The notes beneath the pieces were generated by a model. It was not told where the DNA came from. It was given only the letters and a program-made list of their open reading frames with translations, and searched no databases. A stretch of 20,525 nt of DNA from Cytidiella melzeri (taxonomy: Eukaryota > Basidiomycota > Agaricomycetes > Polyporales > Irpicaceae). Every line of letters begins with the position of its first letter. The first letter of the stretch is position 1. The DNA is taken from assembly GCA_022592445.1 (NCBI GenBank), contig JABYQR010000554.1, forward strand, positions 1-20,525, in the 5' to 3' direction. Positions 1-9,541 of the stretch are shown here, one piece after another. Both the position numbers and the translations under genes were made by a program.

Positions 1-872
1 ATGTTATCGAACTGACTGACAGCGACGGCGGCCTGCCAGCACGGCCCCGCCTATCTTTCCGTGAGTACTGGGCCATATTTGTATCAGAATGCAGTGTCTC
101 ATGCTTCCTCTCCGTCTTCCTCTGCTAGTCTACCTGCTGTGCCGTCGAGAGCAACAGGGTCTCTACTGTCTTCCTCCGCAAGTAGAAGAAAACCTTTGGC
201 TGAAGTGCGCGGGCATTCATTCGGAGGCGGTAACGGATTCTTTAAGTATGTCCACCAGCTTAAAGAGTTGACAAGGGTAGTAGACAGAGGCCGTAGTCAC
301 TAGTAGTGTCGTAGCAAATGTTGTGCAACTTGAGCCCAATCTCTTCGGAAAAAGTACGACAATGTCCAAGATTGTTCGCAACCTGTCTGTTACTTGGCGC
401 TTATGATCTGAGTCTGCCCTCCGTACCGCTTCCACCAACTTTGTTCACCTGTTGTAACCTCAACGTAAGGTCCATGACATTGTTGGGGTGAACGATTCTG
501 ATGTGCTCTTTCTGTGATATAACTCCTATCTTTGTTAAAACTATATAATATAATATGATATGATATGTAGTTTCCCACGCCTTATTACAAGGACGCTTTA
601 GGTAGCAGAGTTCCCACAGTCTTGATACGGGAATTATGCAGCCGTATATGGAAACTCAAGTAGTAACCATCACATTAGCTGAGACGTACAAATATGGGTT
701 GTAGTAGTACTATACATATATGTACGCCTGTGTTCTAGTAGCATAGGAAATGACATGGAAAGCACGTATGACTCCAGAGGATGCCTAAAGCATACATCTG
801 AGGACAAGTACTAGAATGAGACATTTACTCATTATGTATGCCTCTGGTACAAGTGCTGAGCCTAGTCATACA
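1..872. other. Non-coding stretch, AT-rich, no gene recognised
   Basis: No convincing gene is visible. Bases 3-60 are open in one frame (reading ELTDSDGG then PARPRLSF) and are followed by GTGAGT at 61. They could be the end of an exon of a gene lying to the left, but 60 bases are too few to decide. The short ATG frames at 61-303 and 89-271 have no family resemblance. Bases 659-682 are an exact 24-base copy of a segment inside the transposase gene at 2646-2669. The rest is AT-rich, with short palindromes such as TACATATATGTA near 713. Confidence 0.5.
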
Positions 873-992
873 ATGAGTCATGCACTTATAGCATGAGTCA
901 TGCATGAGTCATGCACTTAGTAATACAGTAGAATAGCTGAAGTAGACATGTATAGTAGTCGCTTACATAAGTAGATACAGACATGTATATAA
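873..992 (+). promoter_or_regulatory. Putative promoter of the Tnp2 gene: three bZIP/Gcn4-type sites plus TATA box
   Basis: The nonamer ATGAGTCAT occurs exactly at 873-881, 893-901 and 904-912. This is the full palindromic consensus bound by fungal Gcn4/Cpc1-type bZIP activators (ATGASTCAT). Copies one and three continue identically for seven more bases (GCACTTA). A TATA box, TATATAAG, lies at 985-992, about 75 bases further on and 140 bases before the transposase start at 1132. The sites and spacing are seen directly. Control by a Gcn4-like factor is inferred. The repeats could instead be subterminal transposase-binding repeats of the CACTA element. Confidence 0.45.
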
Positions 993-1131
993 GCAGAGCT
1001 GCTGAAGCAGCAAGAATAACAAGACTCATCTTTGAAGCTTAACAGCCTCTACCCCTCGCACACATATTCCACTTTGTTAATCTTGTTCTTCAAACCATCA
1101 GAGACCACTACTCCGAGTTCTATCCTCAGTC

Positions 1132-4100
1132 ATGGAACATCCTTCAAGCCCACGGAGGATATGCAGATGCAATCATTTATGTGGTAAACCATTGAGTACA
1201 GTAACACGCCGTCGGCATGCGCGACAAATGAGGGCACAAGGACGTGAAGACGAGAATCAGAGGGGGTTTTTGTCTTGCACTCCGAGGCTGAAGATGTAGC
1301 CTCTTTGCGGTCGAGCTCGAGCGAAGAAGAACATCCAGATGAAGATTGCGATTCACAAAGGTATCTCTCAGCATCTGAAATTGTATCAGAATTATCTCAC
1401 TCATATCTTGTCTTTCTAGAATGGACACAGCGTCCGACAGTGGCTCAGGTAGCAGCATGTCCGTCGGCCCATCTACTCACAGAAGCAGCTCTGTTGGGCA
1501 GAGCAATCATGAAGCTGCGCATGGAGAATTCGAGTTTGTCGCAGGGAACTTTCTTGACAACCTTGACCTTGCAAATGAACTGGATTTGTATGACTGTCGT
1601 ATGTTGCCTTGAACACAATTTTTCATGCAACTCACTGACCATCCGACTTGAAGGCAATCACGTAATCACGGATGCAGACCGGGACAACATTGCAGCATTC
1701 AACATGCATCTCCGCGGACATCTATCTCGAGATGCTTTTGATGAGATGTGTCGTTGTTTCTCACACAAGATGACTATCGACTCACTCGACAAAATCAAAC
1801 GTTGTCTTGACATTCTCACAGAGATAGAGACCCAGCAATTCGATTGCTGTGTCAATTCATGTGTTTGCTTTACTGTAAAGTACGCTGAATCGACGCAATG
1901 TCCATTTTGCCAGGAGGCAAGAAAAGATTCCGCTGGTCAACCTTGTCGCATTTTCACCTATATCCCTCTGATACCCCGCTTCCGAGGCTTCTTTCAGAAA
2001 CCAGACACAATTCAGAAACTACAGTACCGAGCACACTACGTACCATCCGACCACATTGTCAGGGATATATTCGACGGTAGCCGGTACAAGGAACTTCTGG
2101 GAACAGTTGTCAAGGTTGACGGCAAACAACAGCCTCATTGTTTTTTCTCTGACAACCGCGATATTGCGTTTGGATTTGAAAACGATGGATTCTTGCTGTT
2201 CAATCGCCGTCGTGGCAGTCCCTCTTCCACTCCTCTCCTTGTCAAGGTGTTCAACCTTGAACCCACTATCCGCACACACCTCGAAAATTTCATCTGCGTG
2301 GGCAACATACCAGGCCCCAAGCAACCGAAGGATCTTTCATTGTTTCTCGCACCATTTGATGACAAGTGTGCATTGATGGCTTGTGGAATCCCATTCCTGG
2401 ATAGCTGCACACGCAGCACATTTGATTTCCATGCATACCAGCTCACCGAAGAGGGAGATATCATATTGGTGGAGAAGTTCCTAGGTCTCAAAGGACACTC
2501 GAGTCAGTGCCCATGTCGATCTTGTCTAATCCGGGGCTGTCGTATGACTGCCAGCAGTAACAAGGTCTATTATATCCCTCTCCGTTGGCCACCATCTCCC
2601 ACTTTGCCTCAAATCCAGATTTGGGACTCAGCTGCACTCCCCCTTAGTAGTAACCATCACATTAGCTGATATCCAGCATGCTTCAACAAAGCAGTATGCA
2701 AGGCAGCTAGAGCAGCATTACGGTGTCAAGTCAATGCCTGCACTCTCCCGCGTCAACACACTTGACTATGGATGATCTTGTCCTTGGGAGTGGTTGCACC
2801 TTTTTGGAGAGAACATCATCCCAAACATGATTGATATCTGGATAGGAAACTTTAAAGGCCACAATGAGGGAAGCGGCTGCTACCAGCTGAGTCAAGAAGA
2901 TTGGTCTGCGATAGGCCAGGAAACAGCTGAAGCCGTCCGTACTATTCCTTACGACTTTGTTCGATCAATGGGCAATATTGCTGAAGATTGAAGCATGTTT
3001 ACTGCTGAGTCATATACCTTTTGGTTTATGTACATTGCTCCTCATCTCCTCAAAGGGCGTTTTCGACACATCAAGTACTATACTCATTTTGAGGACTTGG
3101 TCAACATCATGAAGGCAACTCTGCTGTTTGAAATTACTCACAACAAGATTATCAACAAAGTTGAAGCACCCTGTAGGGAGTGGGTGGCAAAATATGAAGA
3201 GTGAGTAGTAGTGCTTTTCTGCTACCAGTCAAATAATGATGTATGACAATTTTCTTGCAGGTACTATTATCAGTATGAAGACTTCCGTCTGGACTTTTGC
3301 GTATTACCCATTCATGGACTGCTCCACATTGCGGATGATATCCGAACTCTGGGTCCTATGAGTGTCACATGGACATTCTACTTGGAGAGATACTGTGGCT
3401 TCCTCAAGCGCGAGCTGCAATCACGTAGTCAACCGTGGAGGAACATTGATATTCGTCTCCAGCACTTTGCACGTCTCAGTCAGCTTCAGGTTCTTTATGA
3501 CTTGAAGGACGTATTACCTTCAACCCACCGTCTAGACATCCCAATTAGCTCACGTGAGTTCATGTACTATGACTTTGAGTGCCTTGCTTTGCATGTAAAC
3601 CCAAGGTGCTAGCTGAAATTATTGCTAGATCCGCAAAGCATTCTCCAATGCCCTAAACAAGTGGTGCCAGCTAGTGATACTTTGCGCATGCTCATTGCTA
3701 GATACCTTCATAGTATGGTGCCAAAGCCAAGGCAGCAGATTGCAGCTCAACTCTCAGACCAGGTGGTAACATGGGCAGGGGTAAGAGTGCAGGATGGGGG
3801 TGACCGCATCAGATGCGCAGAAGATTGCTCCCGCCTCACTCGTCTGAATAAGAGAGAAGGATCATATGTGCGCGTACGTTCAAATCATACCAATATGCCA
3901 ATGCCCGTCAATTTCTTATTGAATGCTTGAATAGTATGAGGTGGCAATAGGCTATGACAGCAGGATGACAATTTACTATGGCCGCCTGGAGACAATTATT
4001 GACCTCACTCTTCCAGGTCCAAATTTTTCTTTTTTTTCTTTTGGATTTTCCAGCTAATCAGAAACTCCAGATAATGATATATTCTGGGAAGACCATCAAG

Positions 4101-4333
4101 GTTGTCACGTTCTACTAGCTCTTATCACTCCATGTGCAACAAGTGGAACAGATGGTGCAAAGGAGGCTGTTTCATTTAGGCAGGAACAGACTAAGGTAGT
4201 GGTGGATTTGCGCACAATCACTAATAAAATTGGCAGGGTAGAAACAAGAGGCAGATGGGGTATCATTGATCGGAGTACTGGGATGGCCAGAACTGTATTT
4301 GTGGATCTTGATGTATCTTTGGACAAGGAGTGA
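1132..4333 (+). pseudogene. Decayed CACTA-type transposase, Tnp2 family (Transposase_21)
   Basis: This is the transposase of a CACTA-superfamily DNA transposon and would cut and join element ends in the nucleus. Six exons can be read: 1132-1360, 1420-1598, 1654-3200, 3261-3873, 3935-4016 and 4071-4333. The introns are 1361-1419, 1599-1653, 3201-3260, 3874-3934 and 4017-4070 (54-61 nt). All are GT...AG and all keep the frame. About 970 codons result, a normal length for the family. The N-terminus has the usual small Cys/Arg-rich start (RRICRCNHLCGKP). Further family landmarks are CCVNSCV, QCPFCQEARKD, FFSDNRDIAFGF, GNIPGPKQPKDLSLFLAPF, KGHSSQCPCRSC, PWEWLHLFGENIIPNM, LPIHGLLHIADDIRTLGP, VQDGGDRIR and the end RGRWGIIDRSTGMARTVFV. 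Lesions are a frameshift in the G5T5 run at 1262-1271, a frameshift at 2646-2669, TGA at 2773-2775, TGA at 2989-2991 and TAG at 3610-3612. The gene is therefore inactive. Confidence 0.88.
2646..2669 (+). repeat. 24-base exact repeat, other copy at 659-682
   Basis: The 24 bases starting AGTAGTAACC and ending TTAGCTGA occur exactly twice, at 659-682 in non-coding DNA and here inside the Tnp2 reading frame. The family normally has three residues (Arg-Thr/Ser-His) between the Leu-Pro-Leu motif and the next conserved block. Here 19 bases occupy that place and the frame shifts. This looks like replacement of the original codons by a copied filler segment. Confidence 0.6.
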
Positions 4334-4760
4334 ACACACTCAGTAGTAAATGTCAATTTTATTGTCAAGGATGTGATCCGGTCGGGGTACCGGATCGGGA
4401 CGGGAAATAGAGAGGGGCACTCAACGATCGAGTCGCTTAGTATTCATTGCAAGTGCAACATTTGTATTCATTATTGAATCCTACCCTCGTACCTCCATCT
4501 CGTGCATCCGCCTGAACCTCGTCTTTGACACTTATAAGTGGACGTCTTGAATCATGTCCAAGTGCAATCTGATCAAAACATCATGTGACTGTGTTTAGGG
4601 TATGTGCGGCCGTGTTTAGGGTATGCGCGCCGTCAGTCTGCTTTTACTACTCTTCCGCCTAAGTCATCTCTGGTCTTGACTTGCCTCTGCTATAGTTGTT
4701 GCTTTCATCAATGGCTAAACAGGTTTTGGTTCACAGTTTATCCCTTATAACCTGTCATGT
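4334..4760. other. Intergenic, two small repeats, no gene
   Basis: No open frame resembles a gene. An inverted repeat, GATCCGGT...ACCGGATC with a six-base loop, lies at 4375-4396, just after the Tnp2 stop. A direct repeat, GTGTTTAGGGTATG, occurs twice near 4590-4625. A TATA-like TTATAAG lies near 4532, about 230 bases before the next gene. None of these has a proven role. Confidence 0.4.
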
Positions 4761-5900
4761 ATGATTTCTGACGCATATATCGAGGTCACACACAGGTCTG
4801 GCAAGCATCGCCAATCTGGCAATGACACCACGAAGCAGTCACATTTCCCCCCGGTTAAGAGACTGATTCCAAAACCCAAAGGCGAGGCTGGAAGAAGAAC
4901 AAGTGGTGATCGGGTTGGTTATAATTTGGCGGAGGCTATGGGACTTGCCACCAATAAAAGACGGTATCACCGCTTACAGGTATGTAATCTGCATTGTGTT
5001 GACAATTTTCTCAGTTGGTATTTCTGCAGAGATGTGTGCATGCCATGGCTACCCGGTACTTAGACCTGTCACTTACAAAACGTCGACAGTCGCCATTGCA
5101 ACTATTGAAGGTTGTCCAGAAGGTATGATGTGGTCGGCTGCTCATTATTGAGGAATCTAACCTTGATACTTTACATTGTAGTGTCTTGAAAAGCACAAGT
5201 ATCTCCACAGGTTTGAGAGCAGATGGCCAATTTTGGACATGCTAAACCAGTTCCTCAAAAACAAAGCTACGCAGCACAAGCACGACATCAAGGATTCTGA
5301 CTCAGAGGACGGAGGGAATGGTGGAGAAGTAAGACATGACAGCAGCGAGAGTGACCGAGTACAGCAGAGCTCAAGCGAAGAAGAACAAAGTTCGGAGGAG
5401 AGCAACAACGAGAGGGGCAAGTGTATTGTAGCACGAGAAACACCAGGTACGACCAAATTGTGGGGGTACAATTACACACAGTATTGACAAGTCATACAGG
5501 CAGGAAACACGCCTTCAGCAAGCGTAGCAATGAGGTGGGCACTGCCAGGAAAAGGATCCAGAAGGTGATGATGAGCGGCGGCAGTAAGAGCGACAGAGTC
5601 AGGGAAAGGAATGCATCGCTGGAAAAGAAAAGGGGAAAGGTCAAACTGGTACGTGCACGTGTCAAAAAAACGAAAGGTGTTTGCAGCACGAAGAAGGTAA
5701 GTATGAACGGTTGGGGTGACATTGAGAATGGGCAGGACGAGAGAGGTGAGAACGAGAGCAAGGACGAGGAGAGGGATGAGGTGGAGACATCAGAGAATGA
5801 CGAAGAAGCGGCAAAGGGAGACAAGGAGAAGGTGTCACAGATTTTCAATGTTTCTACAAGACTTGCCTTACCAGGCAACGGTATTATTGGGAATATTTAA
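4761..5900 (+). CDS. Spliced gene of unknown function, charged protein
   Basis: I do not recognise a named family. Four exons read without a break: 4761-4979, 5030-5122, 5182-5446 and 5500-5900. The introns are 4980-5029 (GTATGT...TGCAG), 5123-5181 (GTATGA...TGTAG) and 5447-5499 (GTACGA...TACAG). The product is about 325 residues. Residues from about 50 to 135 are likely folded and helical (GYNLAEAMGLATNKRRYHRL, then YLDLSLTKRRQSPLQLLKVV, then KYLHRFESRWPILDMLNQFL). The rest is Ser/Glu-rich, then Lys/Arg-rich, then Glu/Asp-rich and probably disordered. The folded part resembles hypothetical proteins repeated in mushroom genomes (memory, not checked). It lies 427 bases after the Tnp2 gene on the same strand, so it may be a second gene of that CACTA element (inference). 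GTAAGT at 5697 could open another intron. The stop lies within a few bases of the candidate gypsy-1 LTR edge, so the original C-terminus may be lost. Confidence 0.62.
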
Positions 5901-5975
5901 GCGCTTGTCAAGCGCTTATCCAGCGCTTATCCAGCGTCTATTTAGGCGCTTATCCAGCGCTTATCAGGCGCTTAT
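5900..5975. repeat. Array of seven 9-base units with 11-base spacing
   Basis: Units close to AGCGCTTAT begin at 5900, 5911, 5922, 5933, 5945, 5956 and 5967. The step is 11 bases with one step of 12. The core AGCGCT is palindromic. The array lies at the left edge of the candidate LTR of gypsy-1 and is followed by further GATGCGCTGA-like words up to about 6030. An 11-base step is close to one helical turn, so a protein could bind all units on one face. That role is inference. Confidence 0.6.
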
Positions 5976-6533
5976 TCTCAGTACCTATCAATTGATGCGC
6001 TGATGCGCCTCCTGTCTCTGATGCGCTGACGCGCTCCTTTCCTTATCTGTGTATCACATGATAGAACTCTCTGGAACATTGTGGAACATGCTGGAACTAT
6101 GATGTCATAGTATAGAATATTCCATTAGATGATGTCATAGTTCTTAGAACCTTCTGGAAAAGTCTAGCCTTGTCTTAGAACAAGCTAGAACAAGTCTAGC
6201 CTTGGAACTGGGTCATGGGGTCAGGTCATGGGGACAATTGCTATTGGTTGATTATTGAAGTGGCACCACTAGGGCATAGGGCATGCTTAGTAAGGTAGAT
6301 TACTTCGCTTACTCATGTAGGTATTAGGGGTCTTAGGGTAGTACCTGGGGTCCCCCCCTTCATGTATATATAGAGGCACTCCTGAGGGCATATCCCCTCA
6401 GTCTTATCCACTCTGTTGATAAAGGACTACTCAGTACTCTCTTGTATTTCGCTCACCACCTCTCTTACACTCTATCTCACTCTATCCCCTCAAGTTTAAC
6501 AGCTTAACTGGTGAGTGTAGCATTACTGTTACA
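5906..6533 (+). repeat. Candidate 5' LTR of gypsy-1
   Basis: The proposed ends are TGTCAAG at 5906 and ...TGTTACA at 6533, so the LTR would be TGT...ACA, 628 bases. A TATA box (TATATATAG) lies at 6365-6373. After 6533 comes TTTGGATAAGACTG, where a primer binding site starting TGG is expected. The upstream half holds short direct repeats (GATGTCATAG twice, AAGTCTAGCCTTG twice, GGTCATGGGG twice) and the palindrome CTATGATGTCATAG. There is no second LTR copy in the window to confirm the ends, so both borders are tentative. Confidence 0.38.
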
Positions 6534-7056
6534 TTTGGATAAGACTGCCCCTACTCCCTCACGTCTCTGGACGTGCTGGAGGTTTCTTTCCCCTTTCTTC
6601 TAGGTCTTGTGCCTGTGCGTGGGCCCCTCTACAAATCCTCTAGAAATAGAGGTAGCCGGACCATAGGCTCTAAGTGGTAGTCATGTCTAGGCTTTGCCTT
6701 GATGTGCACAACTTGAATCACCCTCTCGCCCGACGCTCCTAGAGCTGATCAGAGCAGGGGTTGGCATTATGTCAACATGATGAAAGTGTGCCTCCCCACA
6801 GGCGATAGTGGAGTCTGGTGTCAGATGCTCGTTATAAGAGCTAGACAACAGGACTAGAAGCCCATGAGTGCCTAGGCACAAAGACGGGTAACTGGTTCTG
6901 GCCGGACTTAGGGTCAGTGTAATACTGATCCGCCAACCATTTGCTGCACGGGTGGAACCGTGACGGAGATCCTATACACCACCAGACCTGGAGGGAGAGT
7001 CCAGGCCGACACCGGCACTACCCCACGCACACACAGGACCTCTCCTTTATGGAGAT
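6534..7056 (+). other. Untranslated leader of gypsy-1
   Basis: No coding frame with family resemblance is seen between the candidate LTR end and ORF0. The stretch probably holds the primer binding site at its left end, packaging signals and possibly an intron. None of these can be pinned down. No tRNA gene is visible. Confidence 0.35.
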
Positions 7057-7858
7057 TTGTTTCGCACGCCACTGAGCTGTCAAGCTCATCACGCATTGTC
7101 ACACAGTCACCATGCCAATTTCCGCTTCATCGCTGCTAGGTCTGGCCGCAAGGCCCCCTACTCCATTCCTGTCCGCAACGAAGTCACCGGACTTCAAGAA
7201 CACCTCTCAGTCTCCAAGGAACCCTTGACAAGTTCAAGGACGCTGGCAAGCCTCGCCGGCTCAAGTACCCGATAACAAGCCCCTCATCAAGAGGATTGAC
7301 CTCGAGGAGCAGGCTCGCACCACCATTGAACATGAGGAGGACCAAGACCGCATGAGAAAGGTCTCCCATCTCATGTCTCAACTCAGCCTTCTCGACCGTA
7401 TCAAGAAGCAGGGGAAGGAAAAGGCTGAAAAGCTTACCCTTCTCCAGCGTATCGAGGAGCGCAACCAACGCGCCTACATTCCCACTCCTTCTCCTCTTCC
7501 CGCCACCCTCCACTTCCGTAAAACGAAGTTGATGCTTCGTCAACAGGAGTTCAAACCAATGATCACAGCAGCCTGTCAAAGGCTTGAGCCTGTGCTCAAG
7601 AAGCTGGACGCCTCCTTCTCGAGTGGTGGGCAATCATCTAACCACCAGCTCAACACTCGAAAGGAGAAAGCTCAGCTGCTGATTGGCCGTGTATTCATGG
7701 TTGAACAGTGGTTCAAGGAGAATCACACGGATAAGATGACGAATAGGGAATGGAGAATGTTGAAAAAGGACTTAAAGAGTTTAGGCAGGATTAGCTTTGT
7801 AGACATACATCGGAGATGGGGTTACATACTAGAGCTACTAGAAGGACTTTTGACATGA
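7057..7858 (+). pseudogene. ORF0 of gypsy-1: helical protein encoded between LTR and gag
   Basis: Function is unknown. The frame runs in three pieces separated by single-base losses near 7221-7226 and 7268-7272, then is open from 7271 to the TGA at 7856. The last 190 codons are rich in Lys, Glu and Leu and should be mostly helical. The protein is homologous to the ORF0 at 17504-18230 in gypsy-3. The segment NREWRMLKKDLKSLGRISF here (from 7742) aligns without gaps to DREWQLLDWGCKAIGKVSF there. A second shared block starts FKP (7550). Each is preceded by a Pro-rich linker and a KLT-containing helix. The start codon is uncertain. The frame is open from 7057 but a spliced start is likely, as in gypsy-3. 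Gag follows 199 bases later on the same strand. Confidence 0.6.
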
Positions 7859-7990
7859 ACGCCTTTGTATATGCGGAAATGGAATAAAATGTATGGGCTT
7901 ACAAGCCTCATTTTACTCGGTGACAACTTCCTGAAAAGGATTTAATGTGTGAAAACAAGTCTGACAAGAGTTCAATGTGTGAAAAGTGGT

Positions 7991-8012
7991 GTTTCTCTTC
8001 TTCTTATACTAG
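7991..8012 (+). promoter_or_regulatory. Likely 3' splice site before gag of gypsy-1
   Basis: A pyrimidine-rich tract (GTTTCTCTTCTTCTTATACT) ends in AG at 8011-8012, 45 bases before the gag start. It is a strong acceptor in a fungal context. Splicing to it would remove ORF0 and put gag first on its own mRNA, which would solve the problem of translating a second cistron. The donor is not identified. GTGAGT at 6511 in the LTR is one candidate. Confidence 0.35.
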
Positions 8013-8057
8013 AAATAGTATTCCGCTTATCCTTTGCTAACTAAGAAATTAGAAGCA

Positions 8058-9519
8058 ATGGCCACTCAATCTAACGCCGGATCCAACGCTGCCCCCGCTG
8101 CTGCCAACCTTACTCACTCTGTTCCTTTCGGGAAAATCACTCCCATTGTTTATAACCCTTCGGTTGAGAACTTTGAGCAGCACATATTCCACGACCTCAA
8201 TATAGCCCAAAGGGCCTTCACTCGCACAGTTGAGGGTGAAGCGACTACGACCATTGTTCACAATATGATGAATCAGATGGTTCTCATATGGAACACTCAG
8301 CTGTCGTTGTTGGAGGACAACCTCCAGGAATACGTCGATAAGGTCGCTCAAGACCTTTACTCACAATGTGCTGCAGATACACAAGTCCAGCGGATGGACA
8401 CTGACCTCGACATGGTCAAAACGACGATCACTAACGTGGTCAATCAGATCACCCAGCTTCCCTTGTCTCAAGGACAAGGAGGATCCTCGCGCCAGCCCAA
8501 GATTGGCGAACCTCCGGAATTCAACGGCACCGATGGCAAGGTCAAGTTCAACGAGTGGTTGAACAAGATCTCTCTGTGGCTTGTCCACGAGAACGTTGCT
8601 ACTGACAGGCAACGTATTGCCATCGCAATGAACCGGCTCTCAGGCGCGGCGGCTCAATACATGGAGCCGTGGATCAAGAAGCTGACAAAGGGTCAGACAA
8701 TTGGAACGTGGGAAGAGTTCGAGAACGAGCTCAAGGTACAGTACGGACAACGGGACGACAAGGAGGGCGCTCGAAAGGAGCTTAACGCCTTGTTCAACAA
8801 TACAGATCTGGCGCATAAGAACTTCGTCAAGTATGCGGAACGCTTCCGTACGCTTGGCAGGCTCTCAGGATACAAAGACGACTTGCTTATCCATAAGCTC
8901 AAGCACGTCATTGAGAAGGACATGAGGCTCGTCATGATTGGGAAAGACGAAAATCAAATCCCTACCACATGGCCTCAATTCCTCGACCTCTTGTTGGACA
9001 TCCACAAGAAGATATATCCAGAGAAAGCGCAGGGCCAGATCTTTGCGAAGGAAAGGAAACGTCCACTCCTATGGAGGTGGACGCTGCGGATAAAAAGAAG
9101 AAGAAGAATGAGAAGCGGAACAAGGGCAAAGGCAAGGAGGTGAACTCGACTGAAAAGTCGGAAAAGTTCTGCCACATCCACAAGTCGAAAGGACACAATA
9201 CGGATGAGTGCAACCTCAACGGCCTGAAGAAGAAGCCAAAGAGAAGAAGAAGGAAGGGAAGAAGGATGGAAAGTCTTCGGCGCCGAAGAAGATTCGGGCA
9301 GCAGATGCCGAGGACTCAGGAACGGACAGCGAGGCCGAAGCCCCTAAGGCTTCGTCGTCAAAAACAAAAAACATAAATACCGCGCGCCTAGAGTTGGCGG
9401 CTCATGTTGAGGAGGTTCCAACGGAAGATGATGAACCTTCGACTCCTCACCCGTCCCCTGACAAGGGTAAAGGGAAAAAGCCGACCAAGGGCAAGGATTT
9501 TTTCCGAAGCATCATGTGA
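8058..9519 (+). CDS. gag: Gag polyprotein of gypsy-1
   Basis: Forms the capsid shell and binds the element RNA in the cytoplasm. The start ATG at 8058 (MATQSNAGSN) was chosen because the open frame upstream of it has no other ATG. The capsid core spans roughly residues 150-330, with landmarks GEPPEFNGTDGKVKFNEWL, AAAQYMEPWI, WEEFENELKVQYG and KNFVKYAERFRTLGRLSGY. The nucleocapsid has a single knuckle CHIHKSKGHNTDEC, spacing C-x2-H-x4-H-x4-C instead of the usual CCHC, between lysine-rich runs. The C-terminus is Lys/Glu/Ser-rich and ends at the TGA at 9517-9519. Two single-base losses break the frame, near 9045 (A run) and near 9230 (AAG repeats). The rest is sound. The end overlaps a -1 frameshift signal that leads into pol. 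Confidence 0.8.
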
Positions 9520-9541
9520 CTCCCTGCAAACATGCATGCTT
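9498..9541 (+). promoter_or_regulatory. Programmed -1 frameshift site between gag and pol of gypsy-1
   Basis: The heptamer T TTT TTC lies at 9498-9504 in exactly the gag phase (GAT TTT TTC), the classical X XXY YYZ slippery form. The gag stop follows at 9517. A -1 slip puts ribosomes in the protease frame, which is open through the junction (PKHHVTPC...). A stem can form between AAGCATCATG (9507-9516) and CATGCATGCTT (9531-9541), with one bulged base and a 14-base loop. The heptamer and phase are seen. Use as a recoding signal is inferred. The two-base gap before the stem is shorter than usual. Confidence 0.62.

Noticed and set aside
61..303. 80-residue open frame at the left edge
   Set aside because: It starts with GTG, is Ser-rich, has no family motif, and is overlapped by equally long frames in other phases.
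298..308. CACTAGTAGTG, a possible CACTA element end
   Set aside because: A matching inverted end was not found downstream of the transposase or the next gene, and an 11-base palindrome is weak evidence.
4375..4396. Hairpin after the Tnp2 stop as a terminator
   Set aside because: Fungal RNA polymerase II does not use such hairpins, and there is no T run; it is kept only as an inverted repeat.
4590..4625. Two TTAGGG-containing repeats as telomere remnant
   Set aside because: Only two TTAGGG copies inside a larger 14-base repeat; no tandem telomeric array.
5492..5878. 128-residue Ser/Leu/Phe-rich minus-strand frame resembling a membrane protein
   Set aside because: It is the reverse of the Lys/Glu-rich last exon of the spliced gene at 4761-5900, which is supported by splice sites and phase.
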